This document shows, one piece after another, positions 1 to 8,080 of a stretch of 64,000 nt of DNA. The DNA comes from a virus. The notes beneath the pieces are model-generated. The model was not told the DNA's origin, searched no databases, and worked only from the letters and a program-made list of their open reading frames with translations. The DNA is taken from IMG/VR virus record IMGVR_UViG_3300021364_000008, positions 1 to 64,000 of that record, one strand, 5' to 3'. Position 1 is the first letter of the stretch, and every line of letters begins with the position of its first letter. A program made the translations under genes and the position numbers.

Positions 1-40
1 TAACTGAAATAATGTGTGAATGTAAATTTAAGTAAATATT

Positions 41-403
41 ATGGAACTGAAAGACTGGTTAAACTCAATTAATCTTTCAAAAGAAGATTTGTCTGAAAAT
101 ATAAAACAATATCCACCATATATCATTAACAAATGCCTATCCGGTAACCTTGATTGCATTCTTTATGCAAATGAGATGAATGTGAATCATCATTTAAGTA
201 AGGATATGCAATATGCATTTTACTTACACGCCATAAGAAAAATGAGGAGATTTTCTCCTTGGATAAATAAAAAGAAAATTGAAGACATTGAGATTATCAA
301 AAAATATTATGGTTACAGTAATGAAAAGGCTATACAATCTTTGAAAATCCTAAATAATTCTCAGATTAACTTCATAAAACAAAAATTTGAAAAAGGTGGG
401 TAA
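41..403 (+). CDS. 62: Sliding-clamp loader small subunit gp62
   Basis: T4 gp62 pairs with gp44 to form the ATPase complex that loads the gp45 clamp onto primed DNA. The 120-residue product opens with MELKDWLNSIN and contains YPPYIINKCLSGNLDCILYA and a KYYGYSNEKA block, which match cyanophage gp62 as I remember it. It is shorter than T4 gp62, as is usual in cyanomyoviruses. It lies directly upstream of regA, the T4 order 44-62-regA-43. The stop codon is separated from the regA ATG by one base, so the two are probably translationally coupled. Gene 44 should lie just upstream of the window. Confidence 0.88.
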   Translation: MELKDWLNSINLSKEDLSENIKQYPPYIINKCLSGNLDCILYANEMNVNHHLSKDMQYAFYLHAIRKMRRFSPWINKKKIEDIEIIKKYYGYSNEKAIQSLKILNNSQINFIKQKFEKGG

Positions 404-404
404 A

Positions 405-845
405 ATGGTAAATCAATCAAGCGAACCTCAGGTAAAATGGTCTCCTGAGATGATGGTGGAAGTAATTCTCAATGAACCTGATGACTTTTTGAAGGTTCGT
501 GAAACACTTACCAGGATTGGAGTAGCTTCAAGAAAAGAAAAGAAATTATATCAGTCCTGCCATATTCTTCATAAACAAGGTAGATATTATATTGTTCACT
601 TTAAAGAACTTTTTGCTCTTGATGGTAAGCACGCAAATCTTACTGTAAATGATGTTCAGCGTCGCAATCGTATAGTTCGTCTTCTTGCAGACTGGGGACT
701 AATTGGGGTTGTTAAAGAAGATGCTGTAATTGACATTGCTCCTCTTAATCAAATTAAAGTTATTTCATACAAAGAAAAGGGTGAGTGGATTTTGGAACAA
801 AAATATAATATTGGGAAGAAAACAAAATCTCAAGATGAAGAATAA
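405..845 (+). CDS. regA: RegA translational repressor
   Basis: RegA binds the ribosome-binding sites of many early phage mRNAs and blocks their translation. The protein shows DDFLKVRETLTRIGVA, KLYQSCHILHKQGRYYIVHF and WGLIGVV in the same order as T4 RegA, with an N-terminal extension of about 20 residues compared with T4. I chose the ATG at 405 because it follows the AAAAGGTGGG ribosome-binding site. An in-frame TTG at 387 would overlap gp62. RegA sits between clamp-loader and polymerase genes as in T4, although here Hsp20 and two small genes intervene before gp43. Confidence 0.93.
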   Translation: MVNQSSEPQVKWSPEMMVEVILNEPDDFLKVRETLTRIGVASRKEKKLYQSCHILHKQGRYYIVHFKELFALDGKHANLTVNDVQRRNRIVRLLADWGLIGVVKEDAVIDIAPLNQIKVISYKEKGEWILEQKYNIGKKTKSQDEE

Positions 846-884
846 ATAAATCTTTTTATCTCTTTGGGGTTAAAATGGCATAAA

Positions 885-915
885 GGGAAGTAGGGTTTTT
901 ACTACTTCTTTTTTT
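885..915 (+). terminator. Intrinsic terminator after regA
   Basis: A perfect 7-bp stem (GAAGTAG / CTACTTC) with an 8-base loop is followed by eight T residues. It closes the gp62-regA unit ahead of hsp20. Confidence 0.75.
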
Positions 916-992
916 ATGTCTTGTGGTAATATATATTGTGGATGCCGAAAGGATCCACACAATCAAACCTCGCTTAACAAGGAGTTATTAAA

Positions 993-1427
993 ATGACTAA
1001 CCTAGCAAGATACACTTCTGCAGATCTTCCGCAGTTGATGGATAGAATCACTCGTAATAGTATTGGTATGGATCAATATTTTGATCGTCTCTTTAATCTT
1101 CATGAAACATCATCGAATTATCCTCCATACAATTTAGTTCATGTAAGTAATGTTGAGTCTAGATTAGAACTTGCCCTTGCCGGATTTAGAAAGAAAGAAG
1201 TCAATGTCTACACTCAAGATGGTAAACTTTTTGTCGAAGGTCAAAAAGAAGATAAAGAAACGGAAACTAACTACCTGCACAAAGGTCTGGCTCAACGGAG
1301 TTTTACTAGAGCATGGACACTCTCTGATGACACGGAAGTTAGATCAGTTGATTTTGAGGATGGGCTTTTGACAATTGTTCTTGGTAAAATTATTCCAGAT
1401 CATCATAAGAGAAAGGATTGGTTCTAA
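993..1427 (+). CDS. hsp20: Small heat-shock protein Hsp20 (alpha-crystallin type)
   Basis: This 144-residue protein has an alpha-crystallin core: a strand region ending ELALAGFRKKEVNVY, then KLFVEGQK, then LAQRSFTRAWTLSDDTEV and DGLLTIVLGKI. Small heat-shock proteins hold unfolded proteins without ATP, and one is a near-universal auxiliary gene of cyanomyoviruses. Translation starts at the ATG behind an AAGGAG site. It stands alone between two intrinsic terminators. What it protects during infection cannot be read from the sequence. Confidence 0.93.
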   Translation: MTNLARYTSADLPQLMDRITRNSIGMDQYFDRLFNLHETSSNYPPYNLVHVSNVESRLELALAGFRKKEVNVYTQDGKLFVEGQKEDKETETNYLHKGLAQRSFTRAWTLSDDTEVRSVDFEDGLLTIVLGKIIPDHHKRKDWF

Positions 1428-1461
1428 ATAATATTGGGCAATCCCCAAATATCGTCGCTGT

Positions 1462-1506
1462 AAAGAGGGGAACCTGGCAAAAACCAGGTTGACACCCCTC
1501 TTTTTT
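1462..1506 (+). terminator. Terminator with nested stems after hsp20
   Basis: An outer stem AAAGAGGGG / CCCCTCTTT encloses an inner stem AACCTGG / CCAGGTT, and a T-run follows. The four-base bulge on the 3' side, together with the end of the inner stem, spells TTGACA, the -35 box of the next promoter. Confidence 0.85.
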
Positions 1507-1516
1507 GTGGTATAAT
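1489..1516 (+). promoter_or_regulatory. Sigma70-type promoter embedded in terminator
   Basis: TTGACA (1489-1494), a 16-bp spacer and TATAAT (1511-1516) stand 22 bp before the next start codon. The -35 box lies inside the preceding terminator hairpin. This is a host-RNA-polymerase early promoter that would drive the gp43-uvsX-gp41 run. Confidence 0.85.
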
Positions 1517-1537
1517 AAATTGAGATCCAAATAGACT

Positions 1538-1894
1538 ATGACTGTAAAAATTGCTGTATTTAAATCTGGAGAGCAAGTTATTTGCGATATAAAAGAAGGA
1601 TTTGATCAAGATAAACTCATTACATATCTGTTAGAAAATCCTTGTAAAATTAAAATTAATAGTAGGCATAAGTATTCTATTAATAATGAAGATCAGAAGG
1701 AACAAATGCACATTTCTTTGGAACCTTGGCCCACTTTTTCTGGAGATTCTGTAGTTCCAATTGTTACAGACTTTTTGGTGACTGCAGTTGAACCTGCAGC
1801 AGGATTGAAAAAAATGTATGAGGAGCAATTTAAAAATGAAACCAATCAAACTGATTCTATTGATGAACAATCAGATTCTGATCAGTCAGGTTGA
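1538..1894 (+). CDS. Conserved cyanophage protein upstream of gp43
   Basis: This is a 118-residue protein without a recognised enzymatic motif. It begins TVKIAVFKSGEQVICDIKEG and has an acidic, Gln/Ser/Asp-rich C-terminal tail. The N-terminal pattern (KSGEQVICDIKE) recurs in the next gene (NNQILISQVEEV), so the two may be distant paralogues with a small SH3-like beta fold; that fold is inference. It is the first gene behind the sigma70 promoter and overlaps the next gene. Confidence 0.7.
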   Translation: MTVKIAVFKSGEQVICDIKEGFDQDKLITYLLENPCKIKINSRHKYSINNEDQKEQMHISLEPWPTFSGDSVVPIVTDFLVTAVEPAAGLKKMYEEQFKNETNQTDSIDEQSDSDQSG

Positions 1895-2093
1895 AGAAGT
1901 AACCTCTGAGCTTGGAGAACCTGATTGTAGATTAACTGAACCATTTTTAGTAGATCAATCAGGTTCAACTTTATCACCTTGGTTGATTGAGTTTACAACT
2001 GAAAATCAATATATGATATCATCAGACAAAATTATAACTCTCTCTGATCCAAAACCAACCTTACTTGAAAAATATCAGGATTTGATTAAATGA
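1836..2093 (+). CDS. Small conserved protein, gp43-adjacent
   Basis: This is an 85-residue protein of unknown function. The start at 1836 (MKPIKLILLMNNQ) was chosen because GAGGAG lies ten bases upstream. An in-frame ATG at 1818 is also possible. It overlaps the preceding gene by about 60 bases and overlaps the gp43 start by four (ATGA), so translation is probably coupled through into the polymerase. It shares an alternating hydrophobic N-terminal pattern with its neighbour. Confidence 0.6.
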   Translation: MKPIKLILLMNNQILISQVEEVTSELGEPDCRLTEPFLVDQSGSTLSPWLIEFTTENQYMISSDKIITLSDPKPTLLEKYQDLIK

Positions 2094-3565
2094 AGTTTTA
2101 TACAAACGTGCAAATGATTGGGAACAAGTTCCTAGTTCGTGGTTATGAGAATGGTGAGCACGTTATGTTCAAAGATGAATATAATCCAACACTTTATGTT
2201 AAAAGTAATAAGGAAACTAAATATAAAACATTAGATGGTGAGTATGTTGAGGCAATTCAACCGGGAACTGTGAAAGATTGTCGTGAATTTTATAAAAAGT
2301 ATGAAGGAGTTCAGAACTTTAAAATTTACGGTAATGACAGATATGTTTATCAGTATATTTCTGACAAATATCCTCAAGATGAAATTAAGTTTGATATTAA
2401 TAAAATCAAGCTTGTAACTCTTGATATTGAAGTGGGATCTGAAAATGGATTTCCTGACCCAAAAGTTTCTGATCAAGAAATTCTTCTTATTACAATTCAG
2501 GACTATTCTACTAAACAGATTATTACTTGGGGGAATGGTCCTTTTAAGAATAAGCAAAGTAATGTTTCTTATAGAGAATTTACAAATGAGTATTCTCTTC
2601 TAAATGATTTTTTATATTATTGGGAACATAATATGCCAGAAGTTGTTACTGGTTGGAATGTTCAGTTCTTTGATATTCCTTTCATTTATGGGAGATTGGA
2701 AAAAGTTCTTGGGGAAAAAAGAGCTAAATCATTTTCTCCTTGGGGATTGGTGAGTAAAGAGGAAGTATTTATCAATAATAGAACAAATTTATTGATGGAT
2801 ATTGGTGGAATTACTCAACTAGATTATCTTGATTTATATAAAAAATTTACTTATAAGGCACAAGAATCTTATCGTCTAGATCACATTGCTAATGTGGAAC
2901 TTGGGGAGAAGAAATTAGATCACTCAGAATTTGATACTTTCAAAGATTTCTACACCAATGGATGGCAAAAGTTTGTAGAATATAACATCATTGACGTGGA
3001 ACTTGTTGATAGATTGGAAGATAAGATGAAACTGATTGAACTTGCTTTAACTATGGCATTTGATGCCAAGGTTAATTTTGGAGATGTATTTTATCAGGTT
3101 CGTATGTGGGATAATATTATTTACAATTATTTGAAAAAGAGAAATATTGTAATTCCCCCAAAAGATAGGTCTGAAAAGAATGAAAAGTATGCTGGAGCTT
3201 ATGTTAAAGAACCAGTTCCTGGTATTTATGAATGGATTTTGTCTTTGGATTTGACATCTCTATATCCTTCCCTCATTATGCAATATAATATTTCTCCAGA
3301 AACTCTCCTTGATGAAAAATATTCAGGAGTATCTGTTGATAAATTATTGAATAAAGAAATTAATATTGAAAATATTGACGGAAAATGTGTATGTTCAAAT
3401 GGTTGTATGTATGATACAACTAAAAGGGGAATATTTTCAGAACTTGTGGAAAAAATTTTTAATGATAGACAGTATTTTAAAAAAGAAATGTTGAAGGAAA
3501 AAAATAGACTGGAGGAAATTGAAAGTGAATTAAAGAAAAGAGGAATTGATTTAAATACTTTATAA
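2090..3565 (+). CDS. 43A: DNA polymerase gp43, N-terminal fragment
   Basis: This is the first piece of the family B replicative polymerase. It carries the 3'-5' exonuclease motifs LDIEVGS (about residue 110), NVQFFDIPF and YNIIDVELVD, and ends shortly after polymerase motif A (DLTSLYPSLI, about residue 385). The frame stops after KKRGIDLNTL, inside the charged helical hairpin at the tip of the fingers domain. Motifs B and C are encoded by a separate frame 690 bp downstream, so neither piece alone can polymerise DNA. The stop is followed at once by a homing-endonuclease gene. Known split family B polymerases assemble non-covalently, and I infer the same here. Confidence 0.93.
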   Translation: MKFYTNVQMIGNKFLVRGYENGEHVMFKDEYNPTLYVKSNKETKYKTLDGEYVEAIQPGTVKDCREFYKKYEGVQNFKIYGNDRYVYQYISDKYPQDEIKFDINKIKLVTLDIEVGSENGFPDPKVSDQEILLITIQDYSTKQIITWGNGPFKNKQSNVSYREFTNEYSLLNDFLYYWEHNMPEVVTGWNVQFFDIPFIYGRLEKVLGEKRAKSFSPWGLVSKEEVFINNRTNLLMDIGGITQLDYLDLYKKFTYKAQESYRLDHIANVELGEKKLDHSEFDTFKDFYTNGWQKFVEYNIIDVELVDRLEDKMKLIELALTMAFDAKVNFGDVFYQVRMWDNIIYNYLKKRNIVIPPKDRSEKNEKYAGAYVKEPVPGIYEWILSLDLTSLYPSLIMQYNISPETLLDEKYSGVSVDKLLNKEINIENIDGKCVCSNGCMYDTTKRGIFSELVEKIFNDRQYFKKEMLKEKNRLEEIESELKKRGIDLNTL

Positions 3566-3588
3566 TATAAATAATAAAGAGTGTTTAA
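3551..3588 (+). promoter_or_regulatory. Late promoter inside hairpin, HNH gene in gp43
   Basis: The octamer TATAAATA (3566-3573) sits in the loop of an imperfect hairpin. Arms are 3551-3561 and 3577-3588, with one G-T pair and one bulged G. The 3' arm ends five bases before the HNH ATG at 3594. Late transcripts starting about seven bases after the octamer would lack the 5' arm. Confidence 0.7.
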
Positions 3589-3593
3589 GTCAA

Positions 3594-4268
3594 ATGAATT
3601 ATTTAAAATCTTATTGTAAGTTAATTAGAACTGCTGAAAAAAGAAATTGGAAAAGGAAAAATATTGATTTTTATATCGAAGAACATCATATTTTTCCAAT
3701 ATCAATCTATGGAAAAAATGACAGAATAGTTGGATTGACACCAAGAGAACATTTTTTGGCACATTGGTTACTTTATAAAATTTGTATGAAAAGATATGGT
3801 CTAAGAAATAATAAAACATTTAGTATGGGTTCTGCTTTTGCTATGATGTGTGTTACTAATGATTTGCAAGAAAGGAATTATACATCTAGGAAGTATGAGA
3901 TAGTTAGAAATTGTTTATCTACTATAAGAACTGGAAAGTCTAGAGACGATATGAAAGGGAAAAAATATTTTGGGGCAAGTGAAGATGTTATAAAAGAAGG
4001 TATAGAAAAGATGAGGAAAAAGAAAACGGGAATGAAGATAGAATATCCAAAAAATAGAAAATCTTCTCCCTGTTCATCAGAAAAAATAAAAAAAATATCA
4101 GAAACTAGAAAAAATACAAGAGTTAAATTTATTTCTATGAGTGAAGAAGAATTTGAATTGTGGATCTCCAAACAAAATTTTTATAGGAAAGATGGTGCGA
4201 GAAATTCAAATGTTACTCGTACATTAATGTGGAGAAATATTCCTTTGGAGAAATACTATGGGACTTGA
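3594..4268 (+). CDS. HNH homing endonuclease interrupting gp43
   Basis: The 224-residue protein has an HNH core: EEHHIFPISIYG (residues 24-35) and REHFLAHWLL (about 48-57). A Lys/Arg-rich C-terminal half contains NUMOD3-like segments (SSEKIKKISETRK). Such enzymes cut an uninterrupted copy of the target gene so that repair copies the endonuclease gene in. The flanking sequence outside the frame is under 30 bp, too little for a self-splicing intron, so this is a free-standing gene that has split the polymerase. Its last bases overlap the gp43 second-fragment start and supply that fragment's GGAG site. Confidence 0.9.
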   Translation: MNYLKSYCKLIRTAEKRNWKRKNIDFYIEEHHIFPISIYGKNDRIVGLTPREHFLAHWLLYKICMKRYGLRNNKTFSMGSAFAMMCVTNDLQERNYTSRKYEIVRNCLSTIRTGKSRDDMKGKKYFGASEDVIKEGIEKMRKKKTGMKIEYPKNRKSSPCSSEKIKKISETRKNTRVKFISMSEEEFELWISKQNFYRKDGARNSNVTRTLMWRNIPLEKYYGT

Positions 4269-5367
4269 TTATTCAAAAATTTCTACAGATGAGTTGAAAA
4301 AGCAACGTCAAAATTGTATTAAAAGTATTTCGAAATATACAAATAATCAAATGGCAAGAAAAATACAACTTAATAGTTTGTATGGGGCAATAGGAAACGC
4401 ATACTTCAGGTATTACAAACTAGCAAACGCAGAAGCAATTACTCTTTCTGGTCAACTCTCAATTCGTTGGATTGAAAATAGAATGAATCAGTTTCTAAAT
4501 AAGATTTTAAAAACTAAGGATGTAGATTATGTCATCGCATCTGACACAGATTCAATTTATCTTAATCTTGGACCTATTGTTAATAAATTTTTTAATAATA
4601 AAGTTGGGAACAAGAACAAGATTGTGGAACTCTTGGATAAGATATGTCAAGAGCAGTTTGAACCGTTCATCGAATCCAGTTATAAAGAACTTGCGTCATA
4701 TGTCAATGCATATGAGCAAAAAATGCAAATGAAGAGAGAAAATATTGCCGATCGTGGAATATGGACTGCTAAAAAAAGATATATCTTGAATGTCTGGGAT
4801 AGTGAAGGTGTTCGATATGAAGAACCTAAACTTAAGATGATGGGAATTGAAGCAGTCAAATCTTCTACTCCAGCACCTTGTCGTAAGATGATTAAAAATG
4901 CTCTTAAGTTGATGATGAGTGGTACTGAGGATGATGTAATTGATTTTATTGAGAAATGTCGCTCTCAATTTAATAAATTTTCGCCAGAAGAAATAGCATT
5001 TCCTAGAACTGTAACTGATGTGGAAAAATGGAAATCATCATCTGGAATCTATAGTAAGGGAACACCCATTCACGTTCGTGGAGCACTTCTTTTCAATCAT
5101 TATATTAAAGAGAAAAAATTAACTAACAAATACTCTTTGATTCAAAATGGCGAAAAGATTAAATTTTGCTACTTAAAAAAACCAAACATTATTCATGAGA
5201 ATGTGATATCTTTTATATCAGATTTTCCGAAGGAATTTGGTATTGACAAGTATATTGATTATGAACTACAATTTGAAAAAGCATTCTTAGAACCACTTAA
5301 ATCAATTCTTGATGCTATTGGATGGAAAACAGAAAAAACAACTAGTCTGGAGGACTTTTTTTCATAA
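4258..5367 (+). CDS. 43B: DNA polymerase gp43, C-terminal fragment
   Basis: This second piece of the polymerase (369 residues) carries motif B KIQLNSLYGAIGN (about residues 35-47), motif C ASDTDSIYLN (about 92-101) and the thumb. It ends SLEDFFS, close to the clamp-binding tail of T4 gp43. The start ATG follows GGAG by seven bases, so it has its own translation start. RGID at the end of fragment A and GLDYSKIST here are remnants of one continuous loop. It overlaps uvsX by one base. The palm aspartates of motif A and motif C are on different polypeptides. Confidence 0.93.
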   Translation: MGLDYSKISTDELKKQRQNCIKSISKYTNNQMARKIQLNSLYGAIGNAYFRYYKLANAEAITLSGQLSIRWIENRMNQFLNKILKTKDVDYVIASDTDSIYLNLGPIVNKFFNNKVGNKNKIVELLDKICQEQFEPFIESSYKELASYVNAYEQKMQMKRENIADRGIWTAKKRYILNVWDSEGVRYEEPKLKMMGIEAVKSSTPAPCRKMIKNALKLMMSGTEDDVIDFIEKCRSQFNKFSPEEIAFPRTVTDVEKWKSSSGIYSKGTPIHVRGALLFNHYIKEKKLTNKYSLIQNGEKIKFCYLKKPNIIHENVISFISDFPKEFGIDKYIDYELQFEKAFLEPLKSILDAIGWKTEKTTSLEDFFS

Positions 5368-6284
5368 TGGATTTTTTAAAGGACATTGTAAAGGAAATTG
5401 GTGACGATTACACACAACTTGCATCTGAAATTGATGAAACTGAAACTTATGTAGACACAGGTTCATATATTTTTAACGCATTAGTTTCTGGTAGTGTATT
5501 TGGTGGTGTATCTGGAAATAAAATTACTGCCATTGCTGGTGAGTCTTCTACTGGCAAAACTTTCTTTTCTCTTGCTGTTGTTAAAAATTTTCTTGATAGT
5601 AACCCAGATGGTTACTGCCTGTATTTTGATACTGAAGCAGCGATCACTAAATCTCTTTTGGAGAGTCGTGGAGTTGATACAACCAGAACTGTTGTTGTCA
5701 ATGTCGTAACAATTGAAGACTTTCGTACCAAAGCATTGAAAGCTGTAGATATCTACTTAAAGAAACCTGTAGAAGAACGCAAACCTTGTATGTTTGTGCT
5801 AGACTCTTTGGGTATGCTCTCAACTGAGAAAGAAATCAAAGATGCTCTAGATGATAAGCAAGTTCGTGATATGACCAAATCACAACTTGTAAAGGGTGCA
5901 TTCCGAATGCTAACTCTCAAGTTGGGTCAAGCAAAAATTCCAATGATTGTGACTAATCACGTATATTCCGTAATTGGACAATATGTTCCTATGCAGGAAA
6001 TGGGTGGGGGTTGTTTAGTTGCGGGAACTAAGATACAAACAGAAAATGGTTCTATTCCTATTGAATCTATTCAAGTTGGTGACAAAGTGAGAACTATGTT
6101 TGGTTATTCATCAGTTACTCACACTTTCCATTTCACCGACAAAGATGTTTATGAATTGGAATTGGAGGATGGAGAAACTATTAGATGTTCTGGTGAACAT
6201 AAATTTTTAGTAGATACTGGAGATGGTTATGAATGGAAATCTGTTACTGAGTTATTACCTTCAGATACTATCAAATCTATGTGA
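5367..6284 (+). CDS. uvsX-N: UvsX recombinase N-fragment fused to N-intein
   Basis: Residues 1-215 are the RecA-like UvsX ATPase with Walker A GESSTGKTF and Walker B MFVLDSLG. Cys216 starts a 90-residue N-intein with block A (CLVAGTKIQTENG), block B (ETIRCSGEHKFLV) and VGDKV between them. The frame stops after SDTIKSM, so the intein C-terminal blocks are not in this protein. The insertion point is after MQEMGGG, in the conserved glycine-rich DNA-binding loop region. UvsX does strand exchange in T4-type recombination-dependent replication. Function requires trans-splicing with the product starting at 6961. Confidence 0.93.
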   Translation: MDFLKDIVKEIGDDYTQLASEIDETETYVDTGSYIFNALVSGSVFGGVSGNKITAIAGESSTGKTFFSLAVVKNFLDSNPDGYCLYFDTEAAITKSLLESRGVDTTRTVVVNVVTIEDFRTKALKAVDIYLKKPVEERKPCMFVLDSLGMLSTEKEIKDALDDKQVRDMTKSQLVKGAFRMLTLKLGQAKIPMIVTNHVYSVIGQYVPMQEMGGGCLVAGTKIQTENGSIPIESIQVGDKVRTMFGYSSVTHTFHFTDKDVYELELEDGETIRCSGEHKFLVDTGDGYEWKSVTELLPSDTIKSM

Positions 6285-6289
6285 AAGTT

Positions 6290-6326
6290 GGTTCTGGACT
6301 AAATAATAATAGTTTAGTCCAGAACC
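6290..6326 (+). promoter_or_regulatory. Perfect 14-bp hairpin with late promoter, HNH gene in uvsX
   Basis: Arms 6290-6303 and 6313-6326 are perfect complements around a 9-base loop. ACTAAATA (6298-6305), a late-promoter-like octamer, spans the end of the 5' arm and the loop. The 3' arm abuts the TTG start codon of the HNH gene. A short T-run follows, so the element could also act as a weak terminator for read-through transcripts. Confidence 0.75.
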
Positions 6327-7001
6327 TTGTTTTTATCAAATAAGTATACTGATTGTTATTTCCGTATTATTAATAAGGCAAATCTTAGGAAACTTCCTCA
6401 AATTACTGAATGTCATCATATTATACCTAAATCATTAGGTGGAGGGGAAGAAGCAGAAAACAAAGTATATTTAACACCAAGAGAACATTTTGTCTGTCAC
6501 CATCTTCTTCTGAAAATGTTGGAGGGAAAATTAAAGCAGAAAATGTGTTATGCCTTTTATAATATGAAACGTAGTAATGGTAATGGTGTTAGATGTAAAA
6601 ATGTCAATTCTTATGATAGAATAAGATCACACTACTCACATCTTACTTCGGGTGAAAACAATCCATTTTATGGTAAGGGACATTATGGATTTTCTAACCC
6701 GATGTCAAACCCTGAAGTTCGGGAGAAACATAAACAAATCGTTTCTTCACCTGAACATAGAAAGAAGATGAGTGATAAAATGTCTGGTGAAAATAATCCA
6801 TTTTACGGAAGAACTCATTCAGATGAAACCAAGAAACATCTTTCTGAGTTGGCGTCTCAGAGAATAGGTAAAAACTCTCCCCGTTATGGGAAGAAACACA
6901 AACAAGTTGTTTGTGAACACTGCCAAAAACAAATCACTTACCCAATGTATAAGAGGTGGCATGGAACGAACTGTAAAATCTATAAAGAAAATAAAAACTG
7001 A
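6327..7001 (+). CDS. HNH homing endonuclease inside the uvsX split intein
   Basis: The 224-residue protein has the HNH core [13 protein letters not shown] (about residues 28-40) and [11 protein letters not shown] (about 52-62), then repeated NUMOD3-like DNA-binding motifs (SGENNPFYG twice, [11 protein letters not shown]). The start is TTG: the protein then begins MFLSNKYTD, the form I know from related phage HNH proteins, and no ATG is available. No clear Shine-Dalgarno sequence precedes it. It is a separate gene, not fused to either intein half, and its 3' end overlaps the uvsX C-fragment by 41 bases in another frame. Confidence 0.88.
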   Translation: MFLSNKYTDCYFRIINKANLRKLPQITECHHIIPKSLGGGEEAENKVYLTPREHFVCHHLLLKMLEGKLKQKMCYAFYNMKRSNGNGVRCKNVNSYDRIRSHYSHLTSGENNPFYGKGHYGFSNPMSNPEVREKHKQIVSSPEHRKKMSDKMSGENNPFYGRTHSDETKKHLSELASQRIGKNSPRYGKKHKQVVCEHCQKQITYPMYKRWHGTNCKIYKENKN

Positions 7002-7431
7002 AGATGTTTATGACATCACTGTTGAGGGAGAACATCATTATATTCTTGATAATGGTGTTGTGTCTCATAACTCTGGTCTTAAATATGCTGCTTCTACAAT
7101 CATTTATCTTTCTAAAAAGAAGGAGAAAGATGGAACAGAAGTCATTGGAAATATTATTAAAGCAAAGACTGCAAAATCACGCTTGAGTAAAGAAAATAAG
7201 GAAGTAGAGATTCGCTTGTATTATGATGAGAGGGGGCTAGACCGATACTATGGTCTCTTGGAGCTTGGAGAAATCGGTGGACTTTGGAAAAATGTAGCAG
7301 GACGCTATGAAATTGATGGTAAGAAAATTTATGGGAAACAAATTCTTGCAGAACCTGAAAAATATTTTACGCCCGAATTAATGGAGAAACTTGATGAAAT
7401 TGCGAGACACGAATTTAGTTACGGTAAGTAA
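6961..7431 (+). CDS. uvsX-C: C-intein fused to UvsX C-fragment
   Basis: Residues 1-37 are a C-intein with block F ([16 protein letters not shown]) and block G (DNGVVSHN). The +1 extein residue is Ser38. From there [13 protein letters not shown] continues UvsX exactly where the N-fragment stops. The ATG at 6961 was chosen because GAGG lies just upstream and the C-intein then has a normal length. Splicing would join MGGG to SGLKYAAS, recreating the RecA L2-like segment. The gene overlaps the HNH gene at its 5' end and the oxygenase gene at its 3' end. Confidence 0.92.
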   Translation: MERTVKSIKKIKTEDVYDITVEGEHHYILDNGVVSHNSGLKYAASTIIYLSKKKEKDGTEVIGNIIKAKTAKSRLSKENKEVEIRLYYDERGLDRYYGLLELGEIGGLWKNVAGRYEIDGKKIYGKQILAEPEKYFTPELMEKLDEIARHEFSYGK

Positions 7432-8080
7432 AACACCATTATCACTATTTCCAATACCTGTTGAAATCTTTAATTTTAATAATCATTATCACGATTTAAA
7501 TGTATCTTTAATTGAAGATATAATTAAAGAAAAGAATAATGATCCTTCTGGTGCTAATCACAGCAATATGTGGGGGTGGCACAGTAAAACAAATTTGGAA
7601 AGAGTTTATGAGAGTTTTACTAGACTCAAAGATATAATTGAATCATGTGGAAATGAGTATTGTAAACAGTATGGATATAAAGATGGTTTAGTATGCTCAG
7701 ATCTTTGGGCAAATGTGAATGGTCCTAATGATTTAAATTTTAATCATCACCACGGAACTTCTGCTCTTGCTGGTGTTTATTATCCAGTCGAATCAATACT
7801 TGACTGTGGTTGTATTTTCAACTACACTAATAATAACCCATTAAAAGGTGGCACTTGGAATAATGTTGATGGGGGATCTCTTGTTTTTCAAGATCCTTCC
7901 TACGGAAAGAAAATCCATCTCATAAAGGATAAAGATTCTCCGTATAATGTAGATTTTTATCATTTATATCCAACTTCTGGAGTTTTGGTTTTATTTCCAA
8001 CCTACTTATTGCATAGTGTACTTCCATTCAGAGATGATAAAACTAGGGTAAGTATATCTTTTGCATTTATCTATGGATAA
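7394..8080 (+). CDS. 2OG-Fe(II) oxygenase
   Basis: This is a putative 2-oxoglutarate/iron dioxygenase of the type common in cyanophages. [15 protein letters not shown] and the distal HSVLPF...TRVSISFAF blocks match the double-stranded beta-helix family in which the first motif and the distal His bind iron and the Arg binds 2-oxoglutarate. Length (about 228) is normal. The start is uncertain: ATG 7394 overlaps uvsX-C by 38 bases, and the family-like sequence begins about ten residues later. The substrate is unknown. It overlaps gp41-N by eight bases. Confidence 0.78.
   Translation: MKLRDTNLVTVSKTPLSLFPIPVEIFNFNNHYHDLNVSLIEDIIKEKNNDPSGANHSNMWGWHSKTNLERVYESFTRLKDIIESCGNEYCKQYGYKDGLVCSDLWANVNGPNDLNFNHHHGTSALAGVYYPVESILDCGCIFNYTNNNPLKGGTWNNVDGGSLVFQDPSYGKKIHLIKDKDSPYNVDFYHLYPTSGVLVLFPTYLLHSVLPFRDDKTRVSISFAFIYG

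Noticed and set aside
3566-4257. Group I intron in gp43
   Set aside because: Almost all of the insertion is HNH coding sequence, leaving fewer than 30 bp outside. Fragment B has its own SD and ATG, and no clean U / G splice-site pair joins the two frames.
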